The notes under the pieces were generated by a model. That model saw only the letters and a program-made list of their open reading frames with translations. It had not been told where the DNA came from and did no database searches. Shown here piece by piece: positions 41,013 through 49,033 of a stretch of DNA of 64,000 bases. The position numbers and the translations under genes are program-made. The stretch is from JACMRP01 sp047302465 (GTDB lineage: Bacteria; Bdellovibrionota; Bdellovibrionia; Bdellovibrionales; Bdellovibrionaceae), in NCBI RefSeq assembly GCF_047302465.1, contig NZ_CP178621.1, positions 2,232,001-2,296,000 on the forward strand. Reading direction: 5' to 3'. Within the stretch, counting starts at the first letter, position 1; every line of letters starts with the position of its first letter.

Positions 41013-41028
41013 TGGCACTCTTCTTGAT
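41013..41028 (+). promoter_or_regulatory. Sigma-54-like promoter for the methylase operon
   Basis: TGGCACTCTTCTTGAT matches TGGCAC-N5-TTG, with GA in place of GC at -12. It lies 30 bp before the methylase ATG. It mirrors the minus-strand element at 40863-40878. Confidence 0.5.
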
Positions 41029-41057
41029 GATGGCAGGAACATACTTAAGGAGACTTT

Positions 41058-41864
41058 ATGAAAAACCTGAACATTGTTGGAATCGGAACTAAAAGATTTT
41101 CTCAAATCACCCTGGAATCCCTCGAAGTGCTGAAATCATCCGAAGCTATTTGCTTCATTGAAACTTCTGAGGAGCTCTTAAAACAGTACCTCCCAAACAC
41201 TCCAAAACTTGTGAACCTAGATCCTTATTATAAGACCGACCGAACGGACCTCGAGAACTATAAGGATATGATGAAGACCATCCTAAAAACTCTGGATAGC
41301 CATAACAACATTAGTTTCATCGTAGCTGGACACCCACGCTTGGGAGTTTTTCTGACGAAAGCTCTAGAAACCTGGGGACAAGCTAAAAACATCTCTGTGC
41401 GCGTTTACGAAGGGATCTCTAGCTTTGATGTGATGGCCAACACTCTTCAATTGGATATTCTCGAGAATGGGACCAGCATCGTGGATGTGAATCGTGCACT
41501 TCTTTTTGAACATAAATTAAATACGCAATGTGACCATTTCTTTTATCATGTATGCTCTGTCGCCAATCCTGTTGCTGACTACTTGGGGCAGCATGGCGGC
41601 AACCGTTTGGATCTTCTCAAAAACTACCTTTTGAATTTCTACAATCAGGAACACTCAATCTATCTAGTGAAAGCAGCAAACTCTTCGAGAGAGAGTTCTC
41701 AGGCTATCCCTTATCGATTGCGCGACTTAGACCAACTTTCTGAAATGATTGATTTCTCTACAACCCTTTTTATTCCTGCGCAAAAGTCTTCAGAAACCAA
41801 CGAAGAAATCATGCAAATCATGAAGAAAGCCGGAGTTCGCCGTGAACATCAAAATTTACTCTAA
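41058..41864 (+). CDS. Borosin-like SAM-dependent peptide N-methyltransferase
   Basis: This 268-residue protein is a tetrapyrrole-methylase-fold enzyme: NIVGIGTKRFSQITLESLE at the start and VAGHPRLGVFLTKALE with G91-H92-P93. From memory it follows the split borosin methyltransferases (SonM, OphMA catalytic domain): VNLDPYY before the conserved Tyr pair (Y58, Y68), the GHP motif, GISSFDVMANTLQLDI and a C-terminal LFIPAQ. The arginine of the OphMA active site is not at the same spacing; R62 is the nearest. Borosin enzymes alpha-N-methylate peptide backbones. AAGGAG precedes the ATG. It shares a 23-bp overlap with the next gene and probably acts on the 56-residue precursor. Confidence 0.7.
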   Translation: MKNLNIVGIGTKRFSQITLESLEVLKSSEAICFIETSEELLKQYLPNTPKLVNLDPYYKTDRTDLENYKDMMKTILKTLDSHNNISFIVAGHPRLGVFLTKALETWGQAKNISVRVYEGISSFDVMANTLQLDILENGTSIVDVNRALLFEHKLNTQCDHFFYHVCSVANPVADYLGQHGGNRLDLLKNYLLNFYNQEHSIYLVKAANSSRESSQAIPYRLRDLDQLSEMIDFSTTLFIPAQKSSETNEEIMQIMKKAGVRREHQNLL

Positions 41865-42384
41865 ACCTTATACGTATTTTGTTATCGAGAACTTTCTACC
41901 TGAAGAAGAGTATCAATCACTAAAAAAGGCGTCTCTTGAAACGGTCCATTGGGAATCAAGCCCCGAATATCATGACAACTATGGCATGATTGGTGACGCC
42001 AGTGTCTTGCGTAGAATGTTAGGGCCTCAAATGAAAGATCTTCTTTCTGACATCGTTAAGAATCGTGTTCAAAGATTTGATGGCTCTGTCCCCCAGCTTC
42101 GCAGAACCTTTGGCACCACAGAGGGACTCGAGAAGCATACGGATGAAACTTCTGGATTTGAATTGGGTGTATTTCTTCACCTCACAGATTGGGAACCCAA
42201 CATGGGAGGAGAACTTCAAATCTGGAGTCGAAGTCAGGACAGTTATCAGCTTGAAAACGAAATCGCTCCTAAGGGAAATACTTTGGTGGGAATGATCTTT
42301 TCGCAAGACTCTTATCACAGCGTAACCGCAGTCACGAAACCTAAAGAACGGTTAACACTGCTTACAGAATGGAAATTTGCTTGA
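41842..42384 (+). CDS. 2-oxoglutarate/Fe(II) oxygenase
   Basis: This 180-residue protein has the prolyl-hydroxylase-like 2OG-Fe(II) pattern: iron ligands H99 and D101 (KHTDE), the GGELQIW strand at 122-128, third ligand H159 (SYHSVTAV) and 2-oxoglutarate contact R170 (KERLTLL). It would hydroxylate or otherwise oxidise a peptide side chain. The start is a GTG inside the methylase gene with GGAG six bases upstream, so the two are translationally coupled. The next gene overlaps by 16 bp. This is the second candidate oxygenase of the cluster. Confidence 0.8.
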   Translation: MNIKIYSKPYTYFVIENFLPEEEYQSLKKASLETVHWESSPEYHDNYGMIGDASVLRRMLGPQMKDLLSDIVKNRVQRFDGSVPQLRRTFGTTEGLEKHTDETSGFELGVFLHLTDWEPNMGGELQIWSRSQDSYQLENEIAPKGNTLVGMIFSQDSYHSVTAVTKPKERLTLLTEWKFA

Positions 42385-43262
42385 TCTACTATTCAACGGC
42401 TTCTATTCAAAATCTTTTTCAGTCTTTGGATTACTCTCCAAAGAAATGGCTTAGTAATCGTCTCGGCGAAAATGAAAAAAAGATTCTAGTCGCACGAGAA
42501 AATCACCGTCGCCACCTTCTGCAGAAAAATTGGCAAATGCCCTTTGTTGAAATCTTACAGCCCGCTCTGCAAGAGTTTGCGTCGTCCTCTGTTTCAATGC
42601 ATCAACCGCCGACGTTACAGAGTCCCGAGTTCTTTAAAAGAATGCTTTCTAAAGATCTCAAAACATCTCTCTTAGAATTACTTCCAGAATACGCAAACCA
42701 CTTCAAGAAACATCTAGAGCGAGCTCAGTTGTCGAACGAGAATTCTATATTTTATGCCGATGTCAGCCCACCAGGTTTAATCATTCACGGAAACAGCACT
42801 CCGACGGTTGGCAATCTTGTGTTTTTAGCTCACGAAATGGGACATGTTCTTTTCGAGGAACTCTATCCAGGCGACGAGGTCGGCTCGGAATCTTTTGCAT
42901 TTCTACTAGAAGACAAGGTCGCCCAGCTACTAACAACATCTGAAGCTGAGCACATTAGCTGGATTAAGTTCAAAAAATCCCAAGACGATTTGAACTACCT
43001 TTTATGCATGAATGAATTTCAAGAGTACGCTACGGGAGTTTCTAAAATCCCGTCACACTATCTGTTTTTTAGAGAATCTTTGCTAACGTGCTGGGGTTAT
43101 CAAACCATCAATGCCATTGCTTCGCTCAATCGAAGCAAAAGACTTAATCAGCTTTGCGGCTCTTTAGACGCTGTTCACGACGTCTTTTCGCAGCTTCAAA
43201 GCGGCGCTTGTCATCTTCAGACTCTAGAATCAAATCTGGAACAGCGATGGGCTTACCGTTAG
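42369..43262 (+). CDS. HExxH metallopeptidase of the RiPP cluster
   Basis: This 297-residue protein carries LAHEMGH (H155, E156, H159), followed by DEVGSESFAFLLED, in which E174 or a nearby Glu could be the third zinc ligand. The spacing resembles M3-type gluzincins. There is no signal peptide, so it would act in the cytoplasm, perhaps to remove the leader from the modified precursor. The ATG overlaps the oxygenase gene by 16 bp with no clear ribosome site; a TTG at 42381 is an alternative. Its last 119 bp overlap the end of the convergent thioesterase gene. Confidence 0.65.
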   Translation: MEICLIYYSTASIQNLFQSLDYSPKKWLSNRLGENEKKILVARENHRRHLLQKNWQMPFVEILQPALQEFASSSVSMHQPPTLQSPEFFKRMLSKDLKTSLLELLPEYANHFKKHLERAQLSNENSIFYADVSPPGLIIHGNSTPTVGNLVFLAHEMGHVLFEELYPGDEVGSESFAFLLEDKVAQLLTTSEAEHISWIKFKKSQDDLNYLLCMNEFQEYATGVSKIPSHYLFFRESLLTCWGYQTINAIASLNRSKRLNQLCGSLDAVHDVFSQLQSGACHLQTLESNLEQRWAYR

Positions 43263-43617
43263 AGCCTAAGGCCACGAAGGTTGTGTAAGCAGAAGCCGTA
43301 TGAAAAACTTCACCGGTTTTAGGGTTTTCAGCATCTACGCGAACGCCGACTTCCATCGATGTGCGTGATGTGAAATTTACAGACGCTTTCAGATTTACCA
43401 CCCAGCCTTTATAGACAGGGGCAACAAAGCTCAAAGAATCTATACTAGCGGTAACAACTTCTTTATTAGAGTGCCGTTGAGCTGCGATCGCAGCGGCAAT
43501 ATCGATCCAAGACATGATAGTTCCACCAAAGATAGAGCCCAATGCGTTCGTGTGGCTCGGTAAAACTAACTGGGTCATTATCACCTGGGAAGCTGAAACT
43601 GGTTTAGCGTTCCCCAT
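43144..43617 (-). CDS. Acyl-CoA thioesterase (YciA-like hotdog)
   Basis: This 157-residue hotdog-fold enzyme hydrolyses acyl-CoA. Family marks are VLPSHTNALGSIFGGTIMSWIDIAAAIAAQRHS (given in parts: NALGSIFGG, then MSWIDIAA) near residue 20-45, and VGVRVDAENPKTGE in the second half. GAGGG upstream sets the ATG at 43617. The lysine/arginine-rich C-terminus is read on the strand opposite the end of the metallopeptidase gene, an overlap of 119 bp. It lies downstream of the HTH gene in the same direction. Confidence 0.88.
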   Translation of the reverse strand: MGNAKPVSASQVIMTQLVLPSHTNALGSIFGGTIMSWIDIAAAIAAQRHSNKEVVTASIDSLSFVAPVYKGWVVNLKASVNFTSRTSMEVGVRVDAENPKTGEVFHTASAYTTFVALGSNGKPIAVPDLILESEDDKRRFEAAKRRREQRLKSRKAD

Positions 43618-43658
43618 GATAATGACCCTCAACTTTCAGAAAAATTCAGTAGGTAAAA

Positions 43659-44057
43659 TTACATTCCCGCGCCGATATCGCCATTGCCGTTGTTGCGGCC
43701 GATACCGTTTTGAGCGCCTGGAAGTGTCGTCGCACCCGCTACAGTCGTGTGACCTGCAGGGATTGTTTGCGTCGCTTGATTGTTGTATGCAGCAGCTGCA
43801 ACACCTTGGTTGATGTTTGTTTCCGTGCGAACTTCGTTCTCCACGAAACCAAGATGAGGCAAGCACCATACGATCAATTGGGCGCGTGACTTCACGTTCA
43901 TTTTTTTGTAGATATTTGTAAGGTGGAATTTCACTGTTTTTTCAGTGACGAAAAGCTGGTTCGCAACTTCCTTGTTGGACAAGCCTTTGCTTACTAATTC
44001 AGCAACCTCTGCCTCTCTATTCGAAAGACCTTTTTGAATCAGGACATCTCTGAGCAT
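43659..44057 (-). CDS. LuxR-type HTH protein without receiver domain
   Basis: This 132-residue protein begins directly with a LuxR/GerE helix-turn-helix (residues about 8-70: LSNREAEVAELVSKGLSNK, then VTEKTVKFHLTNIYKKM). It has no receiver or sensor domain. The C-terminal 60 residues are a low-complexity Asn/Gly/Ala/Thr-rich tail. GGGAGGGAGCAAGG before the ATG is a strong ribosome site. It could regulate nearby genes or be controlled by an unknown partner through its tail. It is divergent from the cheY operon. Confidence 0.82.
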   Translation of the reverse strand: MLRDVLIQKGLSNREAEVAELVSKGLSNKEVANQLFVTEKTVKFHLTNIYKKMNVKSRAQLIVWCLPHLGFVENEVRTETNINQGVAAAAYNNQATQTIPAGHTTVAGATTLPGAQNGIGRNNGNGDIGAGM

Positions 44058-44245
44058 CCTTGCTCCCTCCCGCTAATTGTTTATCTTCGTTAACCGTTTT
44101 TTGTTTGTTCTATTTATTTGGTCTGGTTTTACGACTCATTTTAGGACTAGTGTCTATCCTTAGACTGTACCTATGCCCTAATTTGAAGCACCCCACCTAG
44201 ATTCAAGTCTTACAACAAAATCTTTTTTTAGCAAGACTCTTGGAC

Positions 44246-44265
44246 TCTAGTTTTAAAAAACTAGA
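44246..44265. promoter_or_regulatory. Palindrome upstream of cheY
   Basis: TCTAGTTTTAAAAAACTAGA has 9-bp arms around AA. It is 46 bp before the cheY start and could be an operator, perhaps for the divergent HTH protein. Confidence 0.35.
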
Positions 44266-44311
44266 CCGAAAAGATACTAAATTTTCTAGAATTAACCGGC
44301 GAGGGTATATT

Positions 44312-44737
44312 ATGTTTCCTAACGACACCAAATTCTTAGTGGTCGATGATTTCGCAACAATGCGCAAAATTATCAAAAAAGTCCTAAATGAACTAGGCTA
44401 TACCAACGTTGAAGAGTCAGACGATGGTAAGAACGCCCTGCCGATATTGCAAGCAGCAGCAACAAGCGGAAGCCCCTTTGGATTCGTGATCTCTGACTGG
44501 AATATGCCAGGAATGACAGGAATCGACCTCTTAAAAGCCTGCAAAGCCGATGCAAACCTAAAAAACATGCCTTTCATGCTTGTAACAGCTGAAAGTGAAC
44601 AAAAACATATTCTAGAAGCCGCTAAAGCCGGTGTGTCTGACTACGTTGTAAAACCATTCAACGCAGCGACCCTTAAAGCGAAGATGGAGAGAGTTTATCA
44701 ACGTCATTCTGCAGCTCCTGCAGCAAAAGCGTCGTAA
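44312..44737 (+). CDS. cheY: CheY-like response regulator
   Basis: This 141-residue protein is a single receiver domain. The acidic pair is in LVVDDF, the phospho-acceptor Asp in FVISDWNMPG near residue 62, the conserved Thr/Ala in LVTAESE and the Lys in YVVKPFNAATL near 114. A short Ala-rich tail follows. GAGGG before the ATG sets the start. It heads an operon with CheX (30 bp downstream) and a degenerate HD-GYP protein, which points to motility signalling. Confidence 0.92.
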   Translation: MFPNDTKFLVVDDFATMRKIIKKVLNELGYTNVEESDDGKNALPILQAAATSGSPFGFVISDWNMPGMTGIDLLKACKADANLKNMPFMLVTAESEQKHILEAAKAGVSDYVVKPFNAATLKAKMERVYQRHSAAPAAKAS

Positions 44738-44767
44738 ACCCTCACCTCATCAAACAAAGGATAAACC

Positions 44768-45277
44768 ATGTCTGCAGCAGCCAAGAAAACTGAAGAAGTC
44801 ACGAACCCGCTTTTTGATAAGCGCCTGCTCCATGCTTTCGTTGATGGTGTGATCAAAACTCTCGCTACGATCGCTCAAACTGAAGCTAAAGTGGGTAAAC
44901 CATTTATTGAACCTGAGTTCACTGCTACTGGTGAAATCGCAGGAATGGTGGGCATGATTGCTCCCCCACTCAAGGGAACTCTTTTAATTAGTTACACGAA
45001 ACCGGCGATCTTCCATATTATGGAGAACATGCTCGGCGAAAAGCACTCAGAGCTTACAAATGAAGTTTCTGATGCTGTTGGTGAGCTTACTAATATGATT
45101 TACGGAACTGCCAAAACAGCCTTGAATCAAATGGGCTATAACTTTGAAATGGCAATCCCTTCCGTGATTCGTGGAGAATTTATTGTTTCTAAGGCAAGCA
45201 AAGGTGCCACTCTTGTGATTCCTTTCGAACTTAAAAACAATACGTCGTTCTTCGTTAAAATCACCGTTCAAATGTAA
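44768..45277 (+). CDS. cheX: CheX-type CheY-P phosphatase
   Basis: This 169-residue protein has the CheC/CheX/FliY phosphatase motif: DAVGELTN (D-x3-E-x2-N) near residue 101-108, then a conserved Pro 22 residues further on (EMAIPSV). The pattern almost matches the consensus [DS]-x3-E-x2-N-x22-P, so it should remove the phosphate from CheY-P. It sits 30 bp after cheY. An AAGGATAAACC ribosome site precedes the ATG. Confidence 0.88.
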   Translation: MSAAAKKTEEVTNPLFDKRLLHAFVDGVIKTLATIAQTEAKVGKPFIEPEFTATGEIAGMVGMIAPPLKGTLLISYTKPAIFHIMENMLGEKHSELTNEVSDAVGELTNMIYGTAKTALNQMGYNFEMAIPSVIRGEFIVSKASKGATLVIPFELKNNTSFFVKITVQM

Positions 45278-45290
45278 CAATAAAATAAAT

Positions 45291-46670
45291 ATGACCCTTA
45301 AACCACAATTCGTCCCTACGGACGTTCTTATTACGAGTCTGCGTGATAAGTTTTGGGAGGATGTGCAAAACATCCTCAAGGGCTATTCTTCTTATCAGCT
45401 TCACCACATTAAAAACGTCGAAGAAGTCATGAATCCGCAGCAATTGATGGCGCCGATTCTAGCACTTGTCGATGGACACGGCGGCACCCTGGCTACCTCT
45501 GAGTGGGTGCAAAGCGTGAAAATGACCTACCCTGACTGCCCATTAATTGTGCTTTACGGGCCTGAAGATGCCTTGGATTTTTCAATTCTGAAGAAAAATG
45601 GTGCAAACTATATTATGCACACAAACTATGACCGGGAATTTGTCACCGACATGGTTCTGCAGTTAGCTCCCGTCGACCTTTTCGGCAATGATTTGCCTGC
45701 CTCAGCGCTTTTTGCCATCGATCTTCGCGATGTGAACCCCGAAGAAGCCATCAATTTTGATATTTACGTTCACCTGCCTTCCAATGAAAAAAGCTTCAAG
45801 GTACGTAAAGAAGGCGGCACGATTGACTCTCGCCTTTTCGATAAATCCAACTCTACTCACCAACGTCTTTATATAAAGAAGACGCAAATGAAGGAGTTCT
45901 TCGAATACGCCCGCACCATACATAGCATGAAGGACGTTCCGGACTCGTCCCCGATGACCGAGAAGGTTTTTAAATCTAAAAAACTGATTCACGAAATCAT
46001 TTCCGAGTTTTTAGATGCCGAAATGTCGGACTTTCAAAAAGGCAAAGTGATCTATGACCGCTGCCGCGAAATCCTCACAGAGCTTGAAATTATCAAAGAG
46101 AAAAATGCCGACGAACGCGTTCGCGAAATTTACCGCTTTGTAGGACACAGCAGAAGCACCTATCAAGATGCGATTGGCTTAGCTGTTTTTGCGTCTAACT
46201 TTGCTGCTCTGCTCGGCATGTCGGCTGAGCAAATTGAAAATGCGGCTTTAGCAGGGCTTCTACACAATGTGGGCCTTGCGCAAATGCCGGCAAGTGCAAA
46301 CGGAAAAACCCCTCAGAACTTGTCGCCCGAAGAGACGGACGAATACAAACTCTACCCGGATCGCTCTGTCATTTTAATTAAGTCTAAGAAAGTTCCGCTT
46401 CCGGCAGAGGCCTCAAACGCTATCGTTCAGCACCAAGAAAATGCCGACGGCAGTGGGTTTCCGCATGGCCTTGAAACTGCTCGTATGGATCCATTAGGAA
46501 AAGTCATGCGTCTTGCGATGCGCTTTTTGGAACTCACAGCCCTTGATGGTGAACAACTTGGAATGACGCCGAAAGCGGCCATTACTTCGATTCGAACAGA
46601 CGCGATCTCCGGCAAAGCTTATGTGGATCTTGTGACCGTGACTCAGGTCTTCAAAAAATTAGGAACTTGA
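45291..46670 (+). CDS. Degenerate HD-GYP protein with pseudo-receiver
   Basis: This 459-residue protein has an N-terminal receiver-like domain without clear phospho-acceptor (IVLYGPEDALDFSILKKNGANYIM), then a PilZ-like or linker middle. The C-terminal HD-GYP-type domain (about residues 285-440) has the HD pair as HN (LLHNVGLAQMP), the HHE motif as HQE (VQHQENADGSGFPHG) and GYP as GFP. Missing metal ligands suggest it binds rather than cleaves cyclic di-GMP. It starts 13 bp after cheX without a Shine-Dalgarno and overlaps the end of the convergent CCA gene by 28 bp. Confidence 0.8.
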   Translation: MTLKPQFVPTDVLITSLRDKFWEDVQNILKGYSSYQLHHIKNVEEVMNPQQLMAPILALVDGHGGTLATSEWVQSVKMTYPDCPLIVLYGPEDALDFSILKKNGANYIMHTNYDREFVTDMVLQLAPVDLFGNDLPASALFAIDLRDVNPEEAINFDIYVHLPSNEKSFKVRKEGGTIDSRLFDKSNSTHQRLYIKKTQMKEFFEYARTIHSMKDVPDSSPMTEKVFKSKKLIHEIISEFLDAEMSDFQKGKVIYDRCREILTELEIIKEKNADERVREIYRFVGHSRSTYQDAIGLAVFASNFAALLGMSAEQIENAALAGLLHNVGLAQMPASANGKTPQNLSPEETDEYKLYPDRSVILIKSKKVPLPAEASNAIVQHQENADGSGFPHGLETARMDPLGKVMRLAMRFLELTALDGEQLGMTPKAAITSIRTDAISGKAYVDLVTVTQVFKKLGT

Positions 46671-47851
46671 GCAAGCATTTCTTCGCGCGAAGAATAGCGC
46701 CCCTCCAACTGCCAAACAAAACACTTGTGCAACCAAGTACCTAGCTCTCTACCCTCGAAGTGTCCTTTAAGATCATCACCCTGCACCCAGGCCTCTGGCA
46801 TTTTTTCGCCCCAAGCTTGCCACTGCTTCAACAGACGATCGCTGGCGGTTTTCTCGATTGCAAGCTGACTGCAAATTCGAATAAAGAGCCTAACGCTTTC
46901 TTCTCCGAGCAAAGATAATTGTTCGCCCGGTGTTGAAAGAAAGAAATGTTTCGGATTTTCAATATGTTCCAAGGCTCTTTTCAAGTGCCGATGCATGATG
47001 CGCGGAAAACGATAATTATCCAAAATCCACACCCACTCTAAATCTTTTTGCAAAGCCCACGGAGATAGGAACCGCATCCACGCAAAAGTCTCGTCTTTAT
47101 CTGGGGTTGCGAACAGAGTCTGATATGCTTGTTGAGATTTTGCAAACACCCCTTGCCATCCCGGAAAGAGCGCTTTTCCCAAACCAGTTTCATGCATGAG
47201 GTTTAAGCCTTTCAGTGCATGATCGGTCTTTAAAAGCTTCAGAGTTTCTTCGTGCACTCTCTCTGCACTGACAGTTTTCACGTTGGCAGCAAGGCGTTTT
47301 GTTGCAGCAAGAGTCTCGGCATCGATTTCAAAGTCTAATTGCGCGGCAAAACGAACCGCTCTCAAAAGTCGAAGATGATCTTCTTTAAAACGCTCTTCCG
47401 GAACACCAACAGCTTTGATCTTTTTATCTGCTAAATCCTTAACACCACCCACGAAATCCAAAACTCGACCTTGGTTAAGATCATAAAAAAGCGCATTCAC
47501 CGTGAAGTCACGGCGACGAGCATCTTCCTCAGGAGTTGTGAACACGACAGAATCGGGCCTGCGGCCGTCGGCATAAGCTCCGTCAGAACGGAAGGTTGCA
47601 ACCTCAAATGAAATCCCCTCTTCAATCACCAGCATAACGCCAAACGCTTTACCAACGGCGACTGTCTTCGGGAAAATCTTCTCGATGGCATCAGGGGTGG
47701 CATCCGTCGCCAGATCCAAGTCATTGGCTTGTTTACCAAGAAGGGCATCGCGGACGCAGCCACCGGCTAAATAAGCTTTGTGGCCATTGTTCACCAATGT
47801 GTGATAAATTTTTTCTAGGGCTGGCCAATGGGGATGAGATTGGATATTCAT
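46643..47851 (-). CDS. CCA-adding enzyme / poly(A) polymerase-type nucleotidyltransferase
   Basis: This 402-residue protein has the class II nucleotidyltransferase pattern: AGGCVRDALLGKQANDLDLAT with the catalytic aspartates near residue 40, then RRRDFTVNALFYD near 110 and RLLRAVRFAAQL near 165. It adds or repairs the CCA end of tRNA, although poly(A) polymerases of this family look alike. Length fits CCA enzymes without an HD domain. It is divergent from queG. Confidence 0.88.
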   Translation of the reverse strand: MNIQSHPHWPALEKIYHTLVNNGHKAYLAGGCVRDALLGKQANDLDLATDATPDAIEKIFPKTVAVGKAFGVMLVIEEGISFEVATFRSDGAYADGRRPDSVVFTTPEEDARRRDFTVNALFYDLNQGRVLDFVGGVKDLADKKIKAVGVPEERFKEDHLRLLRAVRFAAQLDFEIDAETLAATKRLAANVKTVSAERVHEETLKLLKTDHALKGLNLMHETGLGKALFPGWQGVFAKSQQAYQTLFATPDKDETFAWMRFLSPWALQKDLEWVWILDNYRFPRIMHRHLKRALEHIENPKHFFLSTPGEQLSLLGEESVRLFIRICSQLAIEKTASDRLLKQWQAWGEKMPEAWVQGDDLKGHFEGRELGTWLHKCFVWQLEGRYSSREEMLAQVPNFLKT

Positions 47852-47901
47852 TCATTGCCAGGATACCCTGTGATTTTTAGGAATGGAAAGCTCTTTTGGC
47901 T

Positions 47902-48957
47902 ATGAAACTCGAAGAACTGCAAAATTATTTAGATGGAAAATCTCAAGAGTTGGGATTTTCACACTATGGGGTCAGTTCTTTAAGTCGCCCTTTAAGTTTT
48001 GAGGTCTATGAAAACTGGATTGCCGAGGGACTGCATGGGAATATGGAGTATTTATCAAGCCATGCCCCAATCAAAGAGAAACCTCAGACAAAATGGCCAA
48101 AGGCACAATCGGCTTTGGTATTTGCCGTCCCCTACTATCCTCATCCTGCACAACCTGAAAACTTCCCGTTAAAGGAAGCTCGCGTCAGTTTGTATGCTCA
48201 AGGTTATGATTATCATTTGTGGTTTAAAGCGAAGCTACAAAACATCTGTGACGATTTGAAGGGTCTTTATCCTGATGAGGAGTTCGTGCCGATGACGGAC
48301 AGCAGTCCGGTGCTGGAGCGTGATTTAGCATATCGTGCGGGCCTAGGCTGGGTGGGAAAGAACACATGTGTGATTCACCCGAAAAAGGGCAGCTTGTTTT
48401 TTATTGGCGAGATTTATTCAAGTCTTCCATTAACTTTGGATGTAACTCCGGTTCATGACTTTTGCGGAACGTGCACGCGTTGTATTGACATCTGTCCAAC
48501 GGGTGCCATCACGGAACCTCGAAAATTAGATGCACGTAAATGCATTTCCTATCTGACGATTGAATCTAGAGAACTGCCACCCGTTGAACTAAGAGAAAAA
48601 ATAGGCGATTGGCTTTTCGGTTGTGATTTGTGTCAGACAACGTGTCCATGGAATCAGAAGGCCTTCAAAAATCAACTAAGCACAGAACTTATCGAAAACA
48701 AAACTGAAGATCAGGCGAAAGCATTGGAAGAAGAGCTAAGATGGCTATTAGCGAGCTCTGGCAAGTCCTTAGAGCGAAGCTTCCAAGGAACTGCTTTGTC
48801 GAGAGCGGGAGGCTTCGGCCTAAAACGCAATGCCATTATCGTCGCAAACAACCGAAACCTGGCATCCTTGGCTCCAGAAATCGAAGCCTTGTTAGACCAC
48901 CCAAAACTCGGCGAACTCGCCAAATGGGCACTGACGAAGCTTAAACCCGAGAGCTGA
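47902..48957 (+). CDS. queG: Epoxyqueuosine reductase QueG
   Basis: This 351-residue protein converts epoxyqueuosine to queuosine in tRNA using a corrinoid and two 4Fe-4S clusters. The ferredoxin-like motifs are CGTCTRCIDICPTGA near residue 192-206 and CDLCQTTCPWN near 241-251. ERDLAYRAGLGWVGKNTCVI is the family segment before them. The ATG at 47902 is preferred to a TTG six bases upstream. Together with the QueD-like gene at 1923 it shows that the queuosine pathway is present. Confidence 0.94.
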   Translation: MKLEELQNYLDGKSQELGFSHYGVSSLSRPLSFEVYENWIAEGLHGNMEYLSSHAPIKEKPQTKWPKAQSALVFAVPYYPHPAQPENFPLKEARVSLYAQGYDYHLWFKAKLQNICDDLKGLYPDEEFVPMTDSSPVLERDLAYRAGLGWVGKNTCVIHPKKGSLFFIGEIYSSLPLTLDVTPVHDFCGTCTRCIDICPTGAITEPRKLDARKCISYLTIESRELPPVELREKIGDWLFGCDLCQTTCPWNQKAFKNQLSTELIENKTEDQAKALEEELRWLLASSGKSLERSFQGTALSRAGGFGLKRNAIIVANNRNLASLAPEIEALLDHPKLGELAKWALTKLKPES

Positions 48958-49033
48958 GCCCCAACACCACCCTATCTAAAACTGGTATCTCATTTTGAGA
49001 AATCTTTAGCTTTTTAACTAATGGACGTAGTTT

